Shown here one piece after another: positions 21,805 to 33,112 of a stretch of 64,000 nt of DNA. The stretch spans positions 9,300,001 through 9,364,000 of the forward strand of contig OX424561.1 in assembly GCA_949152475.1 (NCBI GenBank), in the 5' to 3' direction. The first letter of the stretch is position 1. The number at the start of each line of letters is the position of its first letter. Below the pieces are notes generated by a model that saw nothing but the letters and a program-made list of their open reading frames with translations, ran no database searches and was not told the origin of the DNA. The DNA comes from Terebella lapidaria (Eukaryota > Annelida > Polychaeta > Terebellida > Terebellidae). The translations under genes and the position numbers were made by a program.

Positions 21805-22879
21805 AAAGATGCTATATTTTTTTCAAACCTGTTTGCCAACATCACACTACATATTATTAGCAATTGTTCTTCCTTGCATGGCAGTCAATCCCTAAGGCGA
21901 TGTCCACGATGTCGGGGTATAGTGTCGATTACACACAGTATTAGGACATGCATTAGTTTGGTTTATCACTTAAGCAAAATCTTCAATACGTGAAATATGA
22001 AACAATCATGGAACGACATATCACTGTTGAAAGTTGTGTATTTTTATCATTGTTTCTTGGTAGAACAGAGATCTTTGTCTACAATGAACACCTCCAATAA
22101 AGTCACCAATGTTCTAATATATCACGCTGCATTCCACATGTATTTCAGTTGAAAAATAATTTTTTTACTTACTTACTAAACATTAAAATCATCATTTCAG
22201 TAGCGATCAGAAAGTCTCAAACCATGAACCATCACAAAGGAGCCACAAAATAAATTACATTTTACGGGTGTCACCATACTGAGTATTTTTACAGAATCCC
22301 CGTAACCACATGTTCAACGAGAAACCTCCATTTTGTGTCTTTGTGATACATGGGTACAACTTTATCCTTCCATGGCAGCTATATTATTCTGGGTCGTGCA
22401 TTTATGTGACAATGGGGCTTTATGCTGTGCCCCGAACAGTTAACCTGATTCTCCACCTCAGAAATCACAGTAGGTCTGAAGGGCTCTCTTTAACATAGCG
22501 TATGTTTTAATTAAATGCCACAGGGCATAATAACGTGAATACCTTGTAGATTCTCGGACATTTACTGCAGGATCCATCATAATTAAGACACATATGTACA
22601 ACATGCAAGGGAAACGTAAAAAGTCAATCCATGTTGCTTTTTTGGGTCTATGAAATTTTGTCTGGTAGTATATTTTCTAAGACAAATATGGCCAATTTCC
22701 GCATTCATCTGAATGTATCGTAATTTTTGTTCTCATTCAGAATCACTGCGTTATGTGGGTTCTGGCCGTCGTCATAAGCAAACTTGCATTATTTCCTGAT
22801 GATTTTTATTATTGTCTCGAGAGGATACCACATGACCTCATACATGTTCAGTCCGGGTATTTCTTTTGAATTTCGTTCT

Positions 22880-23150
22880 TTTCTCTTTTGCCACTGGACA
22901 CTTCAATTATCCATCACTCCGACACGTTCATAATAACTTCCTCTCTCACCAAGTATACTGTTTTTCAGGTGAAGATTATTTGTTAGTGGACCATACATAA
23001 TAATATTTTCTAGGTATTTTCCAGATGACGATTAAGTGTTAGTGGATCATACATAATAATATTTTTCACCAAACACCGACTTAAACGTTTTACACCCATG
23101 AAGCAATTTTGTCACGCAGCTCTGCTCGCCTCGACCCCATCCAACTAATA
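22880..23150 (+). repeat. Dispersed repeat family C, diverged copy 3
   Basis: atcactccgacacgttca, then cttcctctctcaccaagtat align to 13500-13560 and 16790-16830. An internal duplication ggtgaagattatttgttagtgga / gatgacgattaagtgttagtgga lies at about 22970 and 23022. Confidence 0.55.
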
Positions 23151-23173
23151 GTATATACTCACAGTTGGTATAC

Positions 23174-23203
23174 TGTGGGTGGTAACGCGCGTTACCACCC
23201 ACA
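23174..23203. repeat. Perfect 30-bp palindrome inside a gttaccaccca cluster (family F)
   Basis: tgtgggtggtaacgc is followed directly by its own reverse complement, with no spacer. Half-sites recur at about 23349 and 23410-23445, and in inverted form at 12770-12860 and 13349-13365. Confidence 0.9.
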
Positions 23204-23649
23204 CAAAATGGCAGCGCACAGAGTAGGAAATCAGTGATGATGTATACCTGTTTTGGGTTGCAGAAGTAGTATGTAAATTCCGTACTGTATGATAGATGTA
23301 ATTAATATCTGATGCAGGTAGGAAATAGCTGATTCATTCAGAGTGTATGTGGGTGGTAACGCATATCCTGAACCAAGAAAAGTGGGTGTGGTAAAAGAAG
23401 TGAAAAGTGGTAACGCTTTTCGTTGTGGATGGTAACGCGAAAATGCACCTTGTCAAATGTTGTATTTTTTTAGTAGAGTCTAGAATACATATTCTATATG
23501 CAGATGTCCATTAATTGTTCGTATCTTTTCATGCAAATGTCACGAAAAGCGTTTATTTGTTGCTAATCACTTCCTTATGGTGGAAGTATTTCATTCGCAT
23601 GGATCGAAAAAGCTGATCTCAAATCAAAAACCTTGGTCTTACTGCAGCG

Positions 23650-25460
23650 GACCTGTCAGTACTTACAAACCTTTCGAGTGACATTTCGAGTGAACACGCT
23701 CTCATTCTCGAATGAACCGTTTTGTCGTGACAATTTAGTGACAGTGGGGCCGTGGTAAACAGAATCAGGCTGATACACGTGCGAAAGCTCCCCAACCTTG
23801 CTCAATGCTTTCCTCATATAGTAGATGACAATGGATTGTTTGGACGGCATTGTTCGCTACACTTACATTTATATACATATATTGACTAGTGTGTTGTGCA
23901 AGTTATGTGCAGGCGATATTCTGCAAATAATAATTAGGTTTGTATTCGCCTATTTAACTGAATAATGCAAAACCGTAAGTAACACCACTGGTGCACTCAG
24001 ACATATATATCTCCATAAACATATTATTGACATTGTCACAATTGTCACAACCAGCCACTTAGTTTACTTCTGGCTAGGGTTCACTCAAGATATTTGTGTA
24101 TTTCGGGAATTAATTGTCAGACCCAACGTTGGAATTGGACATGTTTCAACAACGACCACATGAGCCCAGACAAACAAATTGTCTGTTCAGGTTATAAACT
24201 CTAAATTCTTTCTGGGATATCTGATTCCCCTAATTTTTAGCTCACCGGCCCATAAGGGCCAATAAGCTATTGTCATGATTTTTCGTCCGTCGTCCGCATC
24301 TTCTGTTAACATTATTGTATCTTTTCTTCGGGCCGAAGAATTTGCCCATAAATTTGTGTGAATATGTGTTTGGTCAAAACCCCCAGATGCTTTTTCCCAT
24401 TTTTTTTAATTGAATCGTTTATGCAGTTTTGACGGCCATTTTAATGCCGAAAATGGCTGTTTTTGCATATTTTTAAACTTGCATGTTTTTCAAAAACTGT
24501 CTGATCAGTTGGAGATTTTAGATTCAAAATGTTCCCCTCTTGTATCAATATAGTATGTGTAAGTTTCGATGCTCTTGAATCGCCGGTCTGCGTGTGGCAG
24601 CCATTTTGTGGCAGGACTTTCTCATGCTAAATTCTCCTATGCTTTATAATGGGTCACATTGTTCCCGATATCCCACTTAATATTGAGGTTAGAGACTGGG
24701 AATCAATTGTGGACATATAGGAAATGATATATGCTGAATATTGTCTTGACCTCGAATTTGACCTCTGACCTTATTTGTAATGTCAATGCACGAAATGGCT
24801 AATATCTCGCTTATTATTGACTTTACAGCTTAGGAATCAATTGTGGACATATAGGAAATGATATATGCCGAATATTCTAATAACCTTGAATTTGACCTAT
24901 GACCTCATTTTCAAGGTCAGAGCACAAAATGTTGCATATCTCACTTATTGTCAACTTTACAGCTAGGAAATCAATTGTGGACATATAGGAAATGATATAT
25001 GCTGAATATTCTTGTGACCTTGGAGTTACCAGATCATCGGTCCGATCATCATTGGCTAGCTGGAGAGCTATAGGTCCCTTGGGCCTATGTTTCACAATCC
25101 CCGTCTCGTCCCTTGAATCATTACCAAGACTACGGGGGGAGGGCTTGTCATCTGAACCCAATTTGGTGGAAAATACTCGGTTAATCTACGCAGATTGTCT
25201 TCAGGATTGTGGTCTGGGATTGTGGTTCTTGAACAACGATATCATAGAACTGCTGATATGTGCTTCTAACAGTATTTTTTTTGGCAGCTGGGTTTCACTT
25301 TCTATATGTTGCAGTTACATCCTATACAGCTAATACACAAAGAGTATCTGAAAGATAACTATAAGTTACATTGTTTCACTCTTTGTAATCCTTCCATACG
25401 TTATGATCATAGATGTAATATCCTGGTGGTTTCTGTCGGACGTCTGAAATATAAACTAAA
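23650..25460 (-). repeat. Large inverted repeat, right arm (family E), with insertion
   Basis: Reverse complement partner of 19860-21235. The arm is longer because the 134-bp-unit element (24236-25105) is inserted in it. Without the insertion the arms are about 1.4 and 0.95 kb. Confidence 0.8.
24236..25105 (-). mobile_element. 134-bp-unit element, minus-strand copy inserted into family E arm
   Basis: Read on the minus strand it has the head hairpin (taggcccaagggaccta), about three 134-bp units, the tail (cattataaagcataggagaa) and the right end with gtccgtcgtccg-type sequence and a ggcccttatgggcc hairpin. The homologous arm at 20210-20260 lacks it and shows the empty site between gacgagacgggaatcctgag and ttaggggaa. 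This gives near base-level boundaries and shows that the element is mobile. Confidence 0.82.
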
Positions 25461-26619
25461 CGTCGGTGCATAATTTATTGGCACGAACCTATCTCGTCAT
25501 ATCTCGGAACGTACTGACTTGTATTATTTGAAATTTATATAATGTGATAACGGCACCGTGACCATTGTGAAACAATGGCTGTTTTTCTGTCGTGTGCGTT
25601 TCTCGTCGGTATCTAGGAATAGACGTGGAATCTAGGAAAATATATATCCTTATGGGGTTTTAACATGGGACTTCTAGCTAGCCATTTTGATGCTGTATGG
25701 GATTGAGAGAAATCAATGGAATAGCCGATTTGAATAGGGGCCTTCTCAAAAAAAAAAATGTAATGATAAAAATTCATTCTATTACTCGTGCTTGAATATA
25801 TTTCACATTACAGAAATCACAATCACACAATATCCACGGTAATTCTTCAGTGCGAATCTGAACTGCTGGATTCACCCAGATGTATGACGACCCGATCAAT
25901 GTGGATCTCGTCGATGAATTCATGTTACACGCACAGATATTATACATGTATGTATACATGTGTTATAGGTTACGGGTATTTTGGCTCATCTGTTAAGGAA
26001 TATAGGCATACATGTATGCGCTGTACGTTGAAAATATATTATCAGGAAGTTTTGCTTGAGTTATCAACAGCGCAATCAAGCACAAACATTTTGTCATATT
26101 TCTGGAATATGTTCCATAGCTTCTTTGAGACAGTCCCTTAAACAGAACTGAGCTGAGCTCAGAAGATATTACTTGGACTCAATATGAGCTGTAGGTTGAA
26201 AATATGACATACAGTTTCACACTCAAATATAAACCAACATTCTCAGCCTTTCCGGGACATCAAAATACGACCATTATCAGTTTTTTGAACATGATAAGTC
26301 ATCACATGTTACTTTTCAGACCGTTGCACACCAATGATCAGACCAATGATTTTTCTTTGCATTAATGAGCGATTGCATTTGCATTCACCACTGTTTTAAC
26401 GTTCCGCTTTCCCGCTCATTGTTGCAATGGTAAAATCCTATTTAAAATCGTATATATTGAAATAATTATTTTCTACAGTCTTGTTCAAACGTTACCTGAA
26501 TTTCATATAATACAAATCAGTAAGTTCCGAGATTTCATGAGATATGTTCGCGCCAACGCCAACTTTAACAATTTTTAAATATAAACTAACCTGACAATCG
26601 TGGATTTTTAGGTTCGTAA
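25461..26619. other. Unassigned AT-rich stretch
   Basis: No gene or internal repeat copy recognized. The overlapping frames at 25774-25959 and 25788-26141 have no domain. Confidence 0.4.
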
Positions 26620-26835
26620 GTAACCCTGAACTCGCAACAGAGAGGCACAGACAGTTCATGTTGGCAGGTTAATAGAAAAATGTTGAAAAAATGTTTATGT
26701 TTAATACTGTGATAGTGCCATTCAACATGTATGCATCATATAGCTAGATAACGATTTTCTGCCCCATAATAGTACCGAATTTTCCCTGTCCTGGTTTCCC
26801 GAGTTTAAAAGTATACATTCCTATACAAGCTGGAA
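26620..26835 (-). repeat. Dispersed repeat family D, inverted copy
   Basis: The reverse complement aligns to 19140-19320 (ggaatgtatactt, cgggaaaccaggac, atgttgaatggcac, atttttctattaacctgcc). Confidence 0.7.
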
Positions 26836-27199
26836 TCTTCTTGACAGTGTTTAGTAAGGTTTGAACCTGATAAGTTCCATGATCAGCAGGATATAACAAA
26901 ATGGCAGAAAATCTAGACGGTGTGCTATTTGGAAATAATATACTAAAATGATTCGCGAGAATTTTCATGAAAAATTAATCATTATAAATTAATATACTCC
27001 ACATAGATAACACTATTGTCCCTTAAAAGAGAAGAAAACATGATTTCCCCTTGTATAGCACTAAACATGGAAACAATACCCAAGTATATAGTATCCGAGC
27101 AAACAAAACCGAGTCCATTATCCAATCTCAAAGTCCAGTGTCATGAATTCCAAAACATTAACATGCAAAAAGGTCTTGTTGCACACTTGTCACGGATTT

Positions 27200-28360
27200 T
27201 GTGTACTTATCAACCAGATTGTGATGACGTCCATGGAATTTCTTGAAGGCAGCTATTAGTCTTGGTAAAACATATCCCTGTCTCAGCAGTTTAGAGGCTA
27301 GCTGGGAACTTCGGTGAACAAAGTCCTCATATTCGCAACTATCTCTGGAATAGCGTATGAGTTGTGAGACACGCCATATGCTGGCGACATAGGGATGTTG
27401 TTGCTTAGAAAAGGGAAATTGACTATGGAAAAATTGAAATCATCACGTTTGTCATACAACCTAGTTGACAGGTTCGAATCTTCATCAATCTCCAACCTTA
27501 CGTCTAATAGTTGGAAAAATTAGCGGAGCCTGTAGTATGTAAGTATCAATCTATTACCACCAATACAGTGAGATTTTGATGATGCCAATAACAAACGAAA
27601 CATACAATATTTTGAAATAGAAACAAAGCCCGACCAAACAGTTTATCCAAAGACACACTGGCGTCATCAGGGGCAGACAGTGTGTTAAATGTAGTTGTTT
27701 CTACTGTACACCCGATGGAACCAGTATACAACTGCCCAACAACCCATGAAAACAATTTAGAAATCCGAAACAAACCCCATTGTACAGACAATATCTTTAA
27801 TTTCAAGTTCGTTAGGATATATATCATCCAAATAATCACCAAACTTGGGATTATTTATTGACAATACATCATCTATGTATCGGAAAGTGAAATTAAAGCT
27901 ACTAGTTCGAAACTTTGATACTCCTCTTTGTAGATGTTGGATGAAATCTGATTCATATGAGTATGAAACAGGTCTGCCAATAACGGTGCACAGTTTGTAC
28001 CCATGGGAATACCAATAGTCTGCTGAAATATTCGGCCACCAAACTCCACAAAGATATTATCAATAATGAAATTAACCATATTCACAACATCGGTTTCTGT
28101 ATATTTATGTGGAGCATCTGAATCATCTTTAACAAAGTAGGCTGTCTTTTATTTGACTACAATATACTTATAACGACGTTGTTCTTTTTCGGAGAAAAAG
28201 GAATTATGTATGAGCTTTGGAAGCTTGGAATTTAGTTCTGAATGAGGTGTTGTGGTGTAGAGAGTGGAAAAGTCAAATGTTTTGATAGACGTAACTTTTG
28301 AAAGTGTGTGAGCATGTATATACTCCAACAAATAACAATTCATAAGATAAGTCAACGATG
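27200..28360 (-). pseudogene. Reverse-transcriptase relic (Penelope-like or related), split by a repeat
   Basis: Minus-strand translation gives, in order: IKTFDFSTLYTTTPHSELNS, then after a stop and a shift YFVKDDSDAPHKYTETDVVN, NIFVEFGGRIFQQTIGIPMG with TNCAPLLADLF, then FNFTFRYIDDVLSINNPKFG. Across the family B insertion (27537-27785) it continues LYDKRDDFNFSIVNFPF, PAYGVS and LASKLLRQGYVLPRL. These are palm and thumb segments of an RT family with the catalytic YIDD and GIPMGTNCAPLLADLF signature. I think it is Penelope-like but cannot exclude another class. N-terminal and endonuclease parts are not seen. Several frameshifts and a stop near 28150 make it non-functional. Confidence 0.8.
27537..27785 (-). 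repeat. Family B insertion interrupting the RT relic
   Basis: It starts gtaagtatcaatctattacc and ends at aaccccattgtacag. The RT frame reads up to ELEIKDI on one side and resumes with SNYLDVRLEID-like codons on the other, so the repeat landed in the already present RT sequence. Confidence 0.75.
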
Positions 28361-29150
28361 CAATGCAAAGTCAAAATATCGATGTGCGAATATACAAAGT
28401 GTTTTTTCCTGCTTGTTTCAAATTGAAAAAATTACCTTGTCTAAAACCGTCATTATAACAAATTTCTGGATTGTCTTCTCAATAAACACGTTTTTGAAAA
28501 GGCTAGTTGGCATTTTCCAAAGAACTCGTCACATTGACAAATTTTATGTCGTCATGCTGAGCCTCATATTGACACTATTGTCATGTTCAATATCATACAC
28601 GTGAGAGCAGATTTGCAGTATGATTGGCAGCAGAAAAACATGATACGTCGTCAAGTGCATTTGACGCAGTTTTGACTTTGGGCAGATTTTCTCTGGACTG
28701 CTCGAGTCACTTGCCATGCATGGCCCTTCTATCGTAGAAATTCCTATGATTTGATATTACTGTATTCGCTTCGTTTTCGCAAAGTCAAATTTAAAGTCCA
28801 AAACTTGTCATTTGTCATTCGAAAACTTGTCATCTGTGACTAACAGGATATCACTTTCGGCCCAGGTATCATACACTGCGCCTTCCTCTATATTCAATAA
28901 GGATTAAAAAGGTGCGAGACGGATTAAATGGTATGTTTTCAGTGGACGAGTAGTATTAGGGAGCAGTGTACGGTACTTGGGCCGAACTGTCTATATGTTC
29001 CTATGTGCAAGCAAAACAATAGCACCTTCGCAGGCGAGGGAGTGGCGAACAATAAGACCTTCGCAGGCGAGGGAGTGGCCTCCTAGCATTGAAGTCACTC
29101 AGTTTCTCGAGTTTTGTGGGAGTGCGCCTCTCATTGATATTACACTCTCT
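28361..29150. other. Unassigned stretch with a short direct repeat
   Basis: The 23-bp direct repeat accttcgcaggcgagggagt + ggc occurs at 29022-29044 and 29060-29082. Nothing else is recognized. Confidence 0.4.
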
Positions 29151-29310
29151 GGTGTGATTCTGGTGACCAACGAATATACACCCAGTATACAACTTCGGTG
29201 ATATTAGAGTGTTATACTAGAGTAATTTGGAGTAAAAAAATCTCCATTCAGAACTCAAATTACTCAGATAACACAAAAGGTACATGCTTGTTGGTCACCA
29301 GAATCACACC
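29151..29310. repeat. 160-bp hairpin with exact 21-bp stem ends
   Basis: Positions 29151-29171 (ggtgtgattctggtgaccaa..) and 29290-29310 are exact reverse complements. A second inner pair (gagtaatttggagt near 29219 and actcaaattactc near 29258) extends the fold. It is probably a small foldback element. Confidence 0.7.
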
Positions 29311-29396
29311 GTGACGGCACGTGACTCACAGCCCCTATTGACTTAGCAAACGGTTTGCTCACATCGGAACACTTCGTTGTGCAACTCAGTCTTCTA

Positions 29397-30168
29397 CTTT
29401 CCACTGTGGCGATACTAGATGCACTAACGATCGTTAGTGCATCCCGCAATGGCGGACAGTAAACACGGTCAGTTTGGTTTTTAACCGTATTTTATCAAAT
29501 TACAGGTCCGTTTGTGATAAATGGATACTTCGAAGGTAGCTTAGTGTTTTGGTCAGAGACATGCGTAGTTAATTCAAGCAGATAACGCTTTTTTGTTGAG
29601 ATATGTTGAGGAAAAGAATTAGCGATAATATTCACCAACGACAGAAGTGAGATTCCCTGACGATATAGGCCTAATAGGTGTATATTGTAATAGGTGCATA
29701 TCATACACCATTGTGAATTCGTTGATTTATGCGACATAAATTAGCGAGTGTCACAATAAAAATGGGAAATCTGTACTAGAAGATCATCTGTACACATCAA
29801 TACATGTCAATTGGTACTTTATTTCACAATAAACATTTGAATAACGTAGATTTGAATTAATAAAGAAATGATCGTTAGGGAATCTTCACATGTTCGTTAG
29901 GAAATCTTCGATTTTACAAAAACAATCGTTAGTGAATCTTCCGGCTTTTTTTCAGACGAGTTTCTCATGCTCAAACCAACATAAATCGCCATGTATTTGC
30001 AACGAACGGTTGTTTCGTGCGCATAAGAATCAGCAGATGTATGTGTGTATCGATCACAATCGTAGTTATCGGGAAAATGAAGAAAATTCAAACGAAGCGC
30101 GAGTGGTGTTCGCCATTGCGGCAAGCACTAACGATCGTTAGTGCATCCAGTCTCGCCACAGTGACTTT
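29397..30168. mobile_element. Foldback element with palindromic ends (gcactaacgatcgttagtgc)
   Basis: The left end 29397-29455 and the reverse complement of 30107-30168 align (cactgtggcga..actagatgcac..cgcaatggcg). Each end contains the 20-bp perfect palindrome gcactaacgatcgttagtgc (29421-29440, 30125-30144). At the left it extends to 26 bp. Inside, tcgttagggaatcttc-like repeats occur three times at 29871-29943 and share the cgttag core. No transposase. Confidence 0.72.
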
Positions 30169-30169
30169 C

Positions 30170-31050
30170 AGTAGGCTTGAAATGCAAGAACACCAACTCA
30201 ATTAAGAATCTTGTTACATGAGTAAGGACCCACAGCCCCTAATTGAGTAGTCTGGATGATGAGCAATTTGAGCAATGTCAAGGCCATGTTGGTGGAAAAA
30301 TATGGGCCACCAAGCGAAAAAAAAATCGATTCTATCACCTCCATATATATGGTGATCAGGAGGTGAAATAAAGTATTCTAGAAAGAGTGAGCATTTCCTG
30401 TCCCACTCCTGGGGCAGGCATGAATTCTAAAAATTGCAAACGAGTCCCGATACATATTTGTCACAGATTTGGTAATATCGAGTTCATAATTAGAGATCTC
30501 GACTCAGGCTCCACATTTTCTGGTCTACACATGGCCTCCGTACGCCTTCGTATAAGGTATACGACATAATAAATGTGGACATTACCGATCGAACTACTCA
30601 TGCTTCTTTTTTCAAGATTGCTGCACCATTATGAACATTAAAGTCATTCAACGTTTCCTCACAACCAATATGGTATTAAATTAACAGAAAATTCATTTAC
30701 TGGAAATATACTGACGGCCAGACCTTTCCTCTTGATTTAATTTTCCGCCCACATACAGTTTCTATCAAAGCGGAGGACTGGACAAACCCTCCATTCTCAG
30801 AAGGCCTGTCAAACGCGGACGTCAATAAATCAGCACTAATCAAAATATACACCTTCACAAATTTATGTCTTAATGCGTGTAGGGTAGTTTTAAATGATTG
30901 GTCGAACCATGCACGCGCGGAATCCTGCAATTTCTTTTCCATGGAATCAAGGTCAAAGAGCGAATGCACCTGACAATGGCGTTTAGTCCAGAAATTTTCA
31001 CGGTATTTTTGTTGATTTACCCAATTTTACTCTTACCCTGAACTGACGAT
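30170..31050. other. Region upstream of the secreted-peptide gene
   Basis: No exon is recognized. The minus-strand frame at 30697-30969 has no domain. Any distal regulatory elements for the gene starting at about 31113 would lie here, but I cannot identify them. Confidence 0.4.
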
Positions 31051-31082
31051 TACTGGTGATGAGCAACCCATATGGTAGCAAC

Positions 31083-31089
31083 TATAAAT
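31083..31089 (+). promoter_or_regulatory. TATA box of secreted-peptide gene
   Basis: tataaat lies 60 bp upstream of the ATG at 31149, in a locally GC-richer context (ccggagcgccgtggtgcagg). Start of transcription would be expected at about 31110-31120, giving a leader of about 30-40 nt. Confidence 0.65.
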
Positions 31090-31148
31090 GCCGGAGCGCC
31101 GTGGTGCAGGACCACACTCGCCACACTCGACACTTCTGATCTACCAAG

Positions 31149-31319
31149 ATGAGGTATCTTGCTGTGCTGATGCTCCTGTGCGCGGTGCTGGCCATTAGTT
31201 CGGCCTGGGGACGACGAAGTTCGGCCTCCCGACGAAGTTCGGCCTCCCGACGAAACCGTCACGGCCACCGCCACCACCACAGACACTGCTGCAAGAGCGT
31301 TTGCAACAATCCAGAAACT
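31149..31319 (+). CDS. Secreted cationic peptide, exon 1 (signal peptide, Arg/Ser repeats, His cluster, Cys motif)
   Basis: The exon encodes 57 residues from the ATG at 31149, preceded by accaag. MRYLAVLMLLCAVLAISSAW is a classic signal peptide with cleavage likely near AWG. Then come two RRSSAS repeats (exact 18-bp direct repeats at 31213-31230 and 31231-31248), RNRHGHRHHHRH and CCKSVCNN. The exon ends ..NPET at a strong donor, act|gtaagt, in phase 0. The mature peptide would be strongly basic, His-rich (possible metal binding) and have three cysteines. I do not recognise the family. Antimicrobial, matrix or metal-binding roles are all possible. The antisense frame at 31050-31340 is a shadow. 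Codon use is GC-rich compared with flanking DNA, in line with a real gene. Confidence 0.8.
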
Positions 31320-31587
31320 GTAAGTTTGAGGCAGATGCAAATGTTATATAAAATCATGGGTACTAGTCAATATACGTAGATACATATCGTGTGAATACGA
31401 ACACTATTTGTTTGGATAGGGTATTCGTGATTTGGAATGGGGATTGTTTTTGTTAAGTTATTCTTAAATTTGACGAAAAGAGGCACACACAACTCATATA
31501 TTCGATTTCATACGAATACGACATGAAGAATACGAAAGATTGCAGACCCTCGCCCACACTGACATATAGAGTCAATTACTATACACC

Positions 31588-33112
31588 CTGCAATATATCT
31601 TAAGTCGGTGACCAACCTATTTCTTTTGTCTAGGGGTCAGGTCATGTTATTGTCATCGACTTGAGCTCAGATTTTTTGGATGAAATCTTGACACTCTGTA
31701 ACAAATATTCAACTTCTGCAAGATAAGGCATACATACAGTAACTGATGGGGATGATACGATGTCAGAGATACTACTGCCCACTATTGTACTTCACAAATG
31801 TTAGTAGCAGTTGATATTCCCCAGAAATAAGGTTTATTCCGCCGATATTTACCCCAATTCCGACACGGTGATCACAATCATCGTCCTTTTCGAGACATTC
31901 TGGACATTGTATTTCAATAATCTCCTCACGGAAGTTAGGATAATCATCTTGTATTTCAATGATTGTATTTCAATAATCTCCTCACGGAAGTTCGGATAAT
32001 CATCTCATGTTTCATATATCCTGTGCATATGCACAAATATTTTGTAATTTTTCAGTTATTCCTAAATTACTCCACATGGTTGTCGTGACACCGAATTGAG
32101 TCAAGTGTCACCGACTTAGGTATACATTTTTAAAGTCAAGTTCATCCATCAGTGAAACACGATTTTTAGCCGTATTTTTGATTTGGATAATCGGATCAGC
32201 TTGAAATTTTGTCTTGCTCAATTGGGTATCGTGCCGTAATTTTTTCACAATATTTCAGAATTTTATCTGAAAAATTGAAAAAGTTGGCAATCTAACCTAA
32301 TGTTAAATTTCAGTCGGTAATGGGATCAAGTAAATTTCAACAAATTAAGGGTTTTTATCATGTTTATGCCCATACAGAATAAACTTATTGCATTGATTTA
32401 GAGTCGGAAGTCATAGTCGGTGTATATCAAATAAATATATTTATTCTGAAGCAATATATAACTCGTACATCAAATAAATTATGGCATTATGCCCAATTGA
32501 TAGACACAAACTTTCAAGTTGATCCGATTAATCAAAACAAAAAGCGCGTTTCACTGATGGATGAACTTGAGTTTAGAGTATAACTTGTCCATTCTTTGAA
32601 TGAGTTCAAGTGTACAATACGTTCTTACGTTATAGCGATATAGCGATGTCGTATTTGTGGTATCGTGGTTCGTACCAACAACATTTCGTAAGACCGGGTT
32701 CTTGATATAATTGTTTTTGGAAGCTGCAGCAATGTGAAAAATTACAATATATTTGTGCATATGCATATGATATGTGAAACGTGATATGACTATCGCAGCT
32801 CCCGTGTAGAGATTATTGAAATGCATTGTCCGGAAGTTTTTGAAAACGAAAGCGGAAGAAACCTTATTTCTGGGGAATATCAACCGCTACTAACATTTGT
32901 AAATTGTATAAACGGGCAGTAGTATCTCGGACATCGTATCATCCCCCTCAGTTACTCTATATATGCATCAAATTGCAGAAATTGAATTTTTCTTAGCGTG
33001 TGTCGATGTTCTGTCCAAAAATTCTGAGCTCAAGTCGGTGACAATAACATGACCTGACCCCTAGACAAAAGAACTAGGTCAGTCACCGACTTAAGATATG
33101 TTGCAGCGTGTA
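31588..33112. mobile_element. 1.5-kb foldback element within the peptide gene intron
   Basis: The outer arms 31588-31925 and 32813-33112 are near reverse complements (atatcttaagtcggtgac, tctaggggtcaggtcatgtt, gatgatacgatgt, agatactactgccc, tgatattccccagaaataag). Inner arms near 32135-32240 and 32480-32575 pair again (aagttcatccatcagtgaaa). The centre contains aaagttggcaatctaacc..ttaaatttcag, also found in the 44403-44850 element. No coding sequence is seen. It was probably amplified by a DNA transposase supplied elsewhere. Confidence 0.78.

Larger units (their letters stand above)
21236..23649. other. Spacer between the large inverted-repeat arms
   Basis: About 2.4 kb between the arms. It contains a G-run (21784-21804), part of repeat family C (22880-23150), a perfect 30-bp palindrome (23174-23203) and a gtgggtggtaacgc cluster (23170-23450). 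No gene is recognized. The frame at 21577-21993 runs through the G-tract and is not supported. Confidence 0.5.

Noticed and set aside
21577..21993. 138-codon ORF with a poly-Gly run
   Set aside because: The Gly run is the G14TG6 tract. No domain or conservation supports the flanks.
31050..31340. 96-codon antisense ORF over the secreted-peptide exon 1
   Set aside because: The plus strand has signal peptide, TATA box and splice donor. The antisense frame is a by-product of GC-rich repeats.
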